From the NCBI GenBank assembly GCA_003224665.1, contig QHZM01000265.1, positions 2,097 through 7,608 on the forward strand: a stretch of 5,512 nucleotides of DNA, given 5' to 3'. Shown in pieces: positions 5,409 to 5,512 of this stretch; the stretch's first letter is position 1; every line of letters begins with the position of its first letter. The translations under genes were made by a program, and so were the position numbers. The notes below the pieces were generated by a model. It saw only the letters and a list, made by a program, of their open reading frames with translations. It searched no databases and was not told the DNA's origin. Origin of the DNA: Acidobacteriota bacterium (GTDB lineage: Bacteria > Acidobacteriota > Terriglobia > UBA7540).

Positions 5409-5512
5409 ATGGCCAATCTGCTGGCAAGGAAGTCGCTTGACTCGGTCCTCATGGAGGCGCAGGAGGCCGGCGAGCACGCGCTCCGGCGGGCCCTCGGGCC
5501 CGTCAACCTCCT
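5409..5512 (+). CDS. Start of a second APC-type amino acid permease (3'-truncated)
   Basis: Only the first 34 codons are in the window. The visible protein begins MANLLARKSLDSVLMEAQ and continues EAGEHALRRALGPVNL. From memory, this cytoplasmic leader with its GEH-L-R-LGP motif typically stands just before the first helix (LGIGAIIGAGIF) of cationic-type APC permeases (YfnA/CAT-like), especially in acidobacteria. No membrane helix is visible before the edge. The start is well supported: GGAGGG at 5394-5399 lies nine bases before the ATG. The leader differs from that of the complete permease upstream, so this would be a different subgroup and not a recent duplicate. The assignment depends on the N-terminal leader alone. 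Confidence 0.7.
   Translation, partial: MANLLARKSLDSVLMEAQEAGEHALRRALGPVNL

Overview
The window is a compact, GC-rich stretch of bacterial chromosome with six genes, all on the + strand. It holds a 5'-truncated M24 (Xaa-Pro) metallopeptidase, accB (biotin carboxyl carrier protein), accC (biotin carboxylase), thiE (thiamine-phosphate synthase), a complete APC/LAT-type amino acid permease, and the first 34 codons of a second APC-type permease that runs off the right edge. I see no rRNA, tRNA, CRISPR array, IS element, phage gene or origin. No intergenic gap exceeds 140 bases.

The source is probably an uncultured soil or subsurface bacterium, most likely an acidobacterium. This rests on high G+C, the M24-accB-accC neighbourhood, and an N-terminus of the last gene (MANL start, then GEHALRRALGPVNL) that I associate with acidobacterial amino acid permeases. 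It is inferred from recalled resemblance, not from a search, so confidence in the phylum is only moderate.

Positions 3-1580 hold the peptidase and accB, separated by 63 bases. Positions 1681-3685 hold accC and thiE, separated by 22 bases. AccB and AccC together form the biotin-carboxylation half of acetyl-CoA carboxylase, the first step of fatty-acid synthesis. The carboxyltransferase genes accA and accD are not here. In many bacteria an efp gene lies between the M24 peptidase and accB, and it is absent here. ThiE makes thiamine phosphate and has no obvious functional link to acetyl-CoA carboxylase beyond co-orientation. Positions 3771-5512 form a transporter module of two amino acid permeases of different APC subgroups.

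The coding content is ordinary and I did not find a new multi-gene system. The most interesting signal is non-coding. Short inverted repeats of the form CGGA-N(3-5)-TCCG occur four times in the roughly 400 intergenic bases, in the spacers before thiE, before the first permease (twice, 41 bases apart) and before the second permease. Scanning by eye, I saw none with that spacing in the roughly 5.1 kb of coding sequence. The copy before thiE overlaps a TAGAAT -10-like box placed so that transcription would begin at or next to the ATG, which suggests leaderless expression. The first permease start is preceded by a hairpin instead of a normal ribosome binding site. The second permease has an 11-codon mini-ORF with a good ribosome binding site ahead of it.
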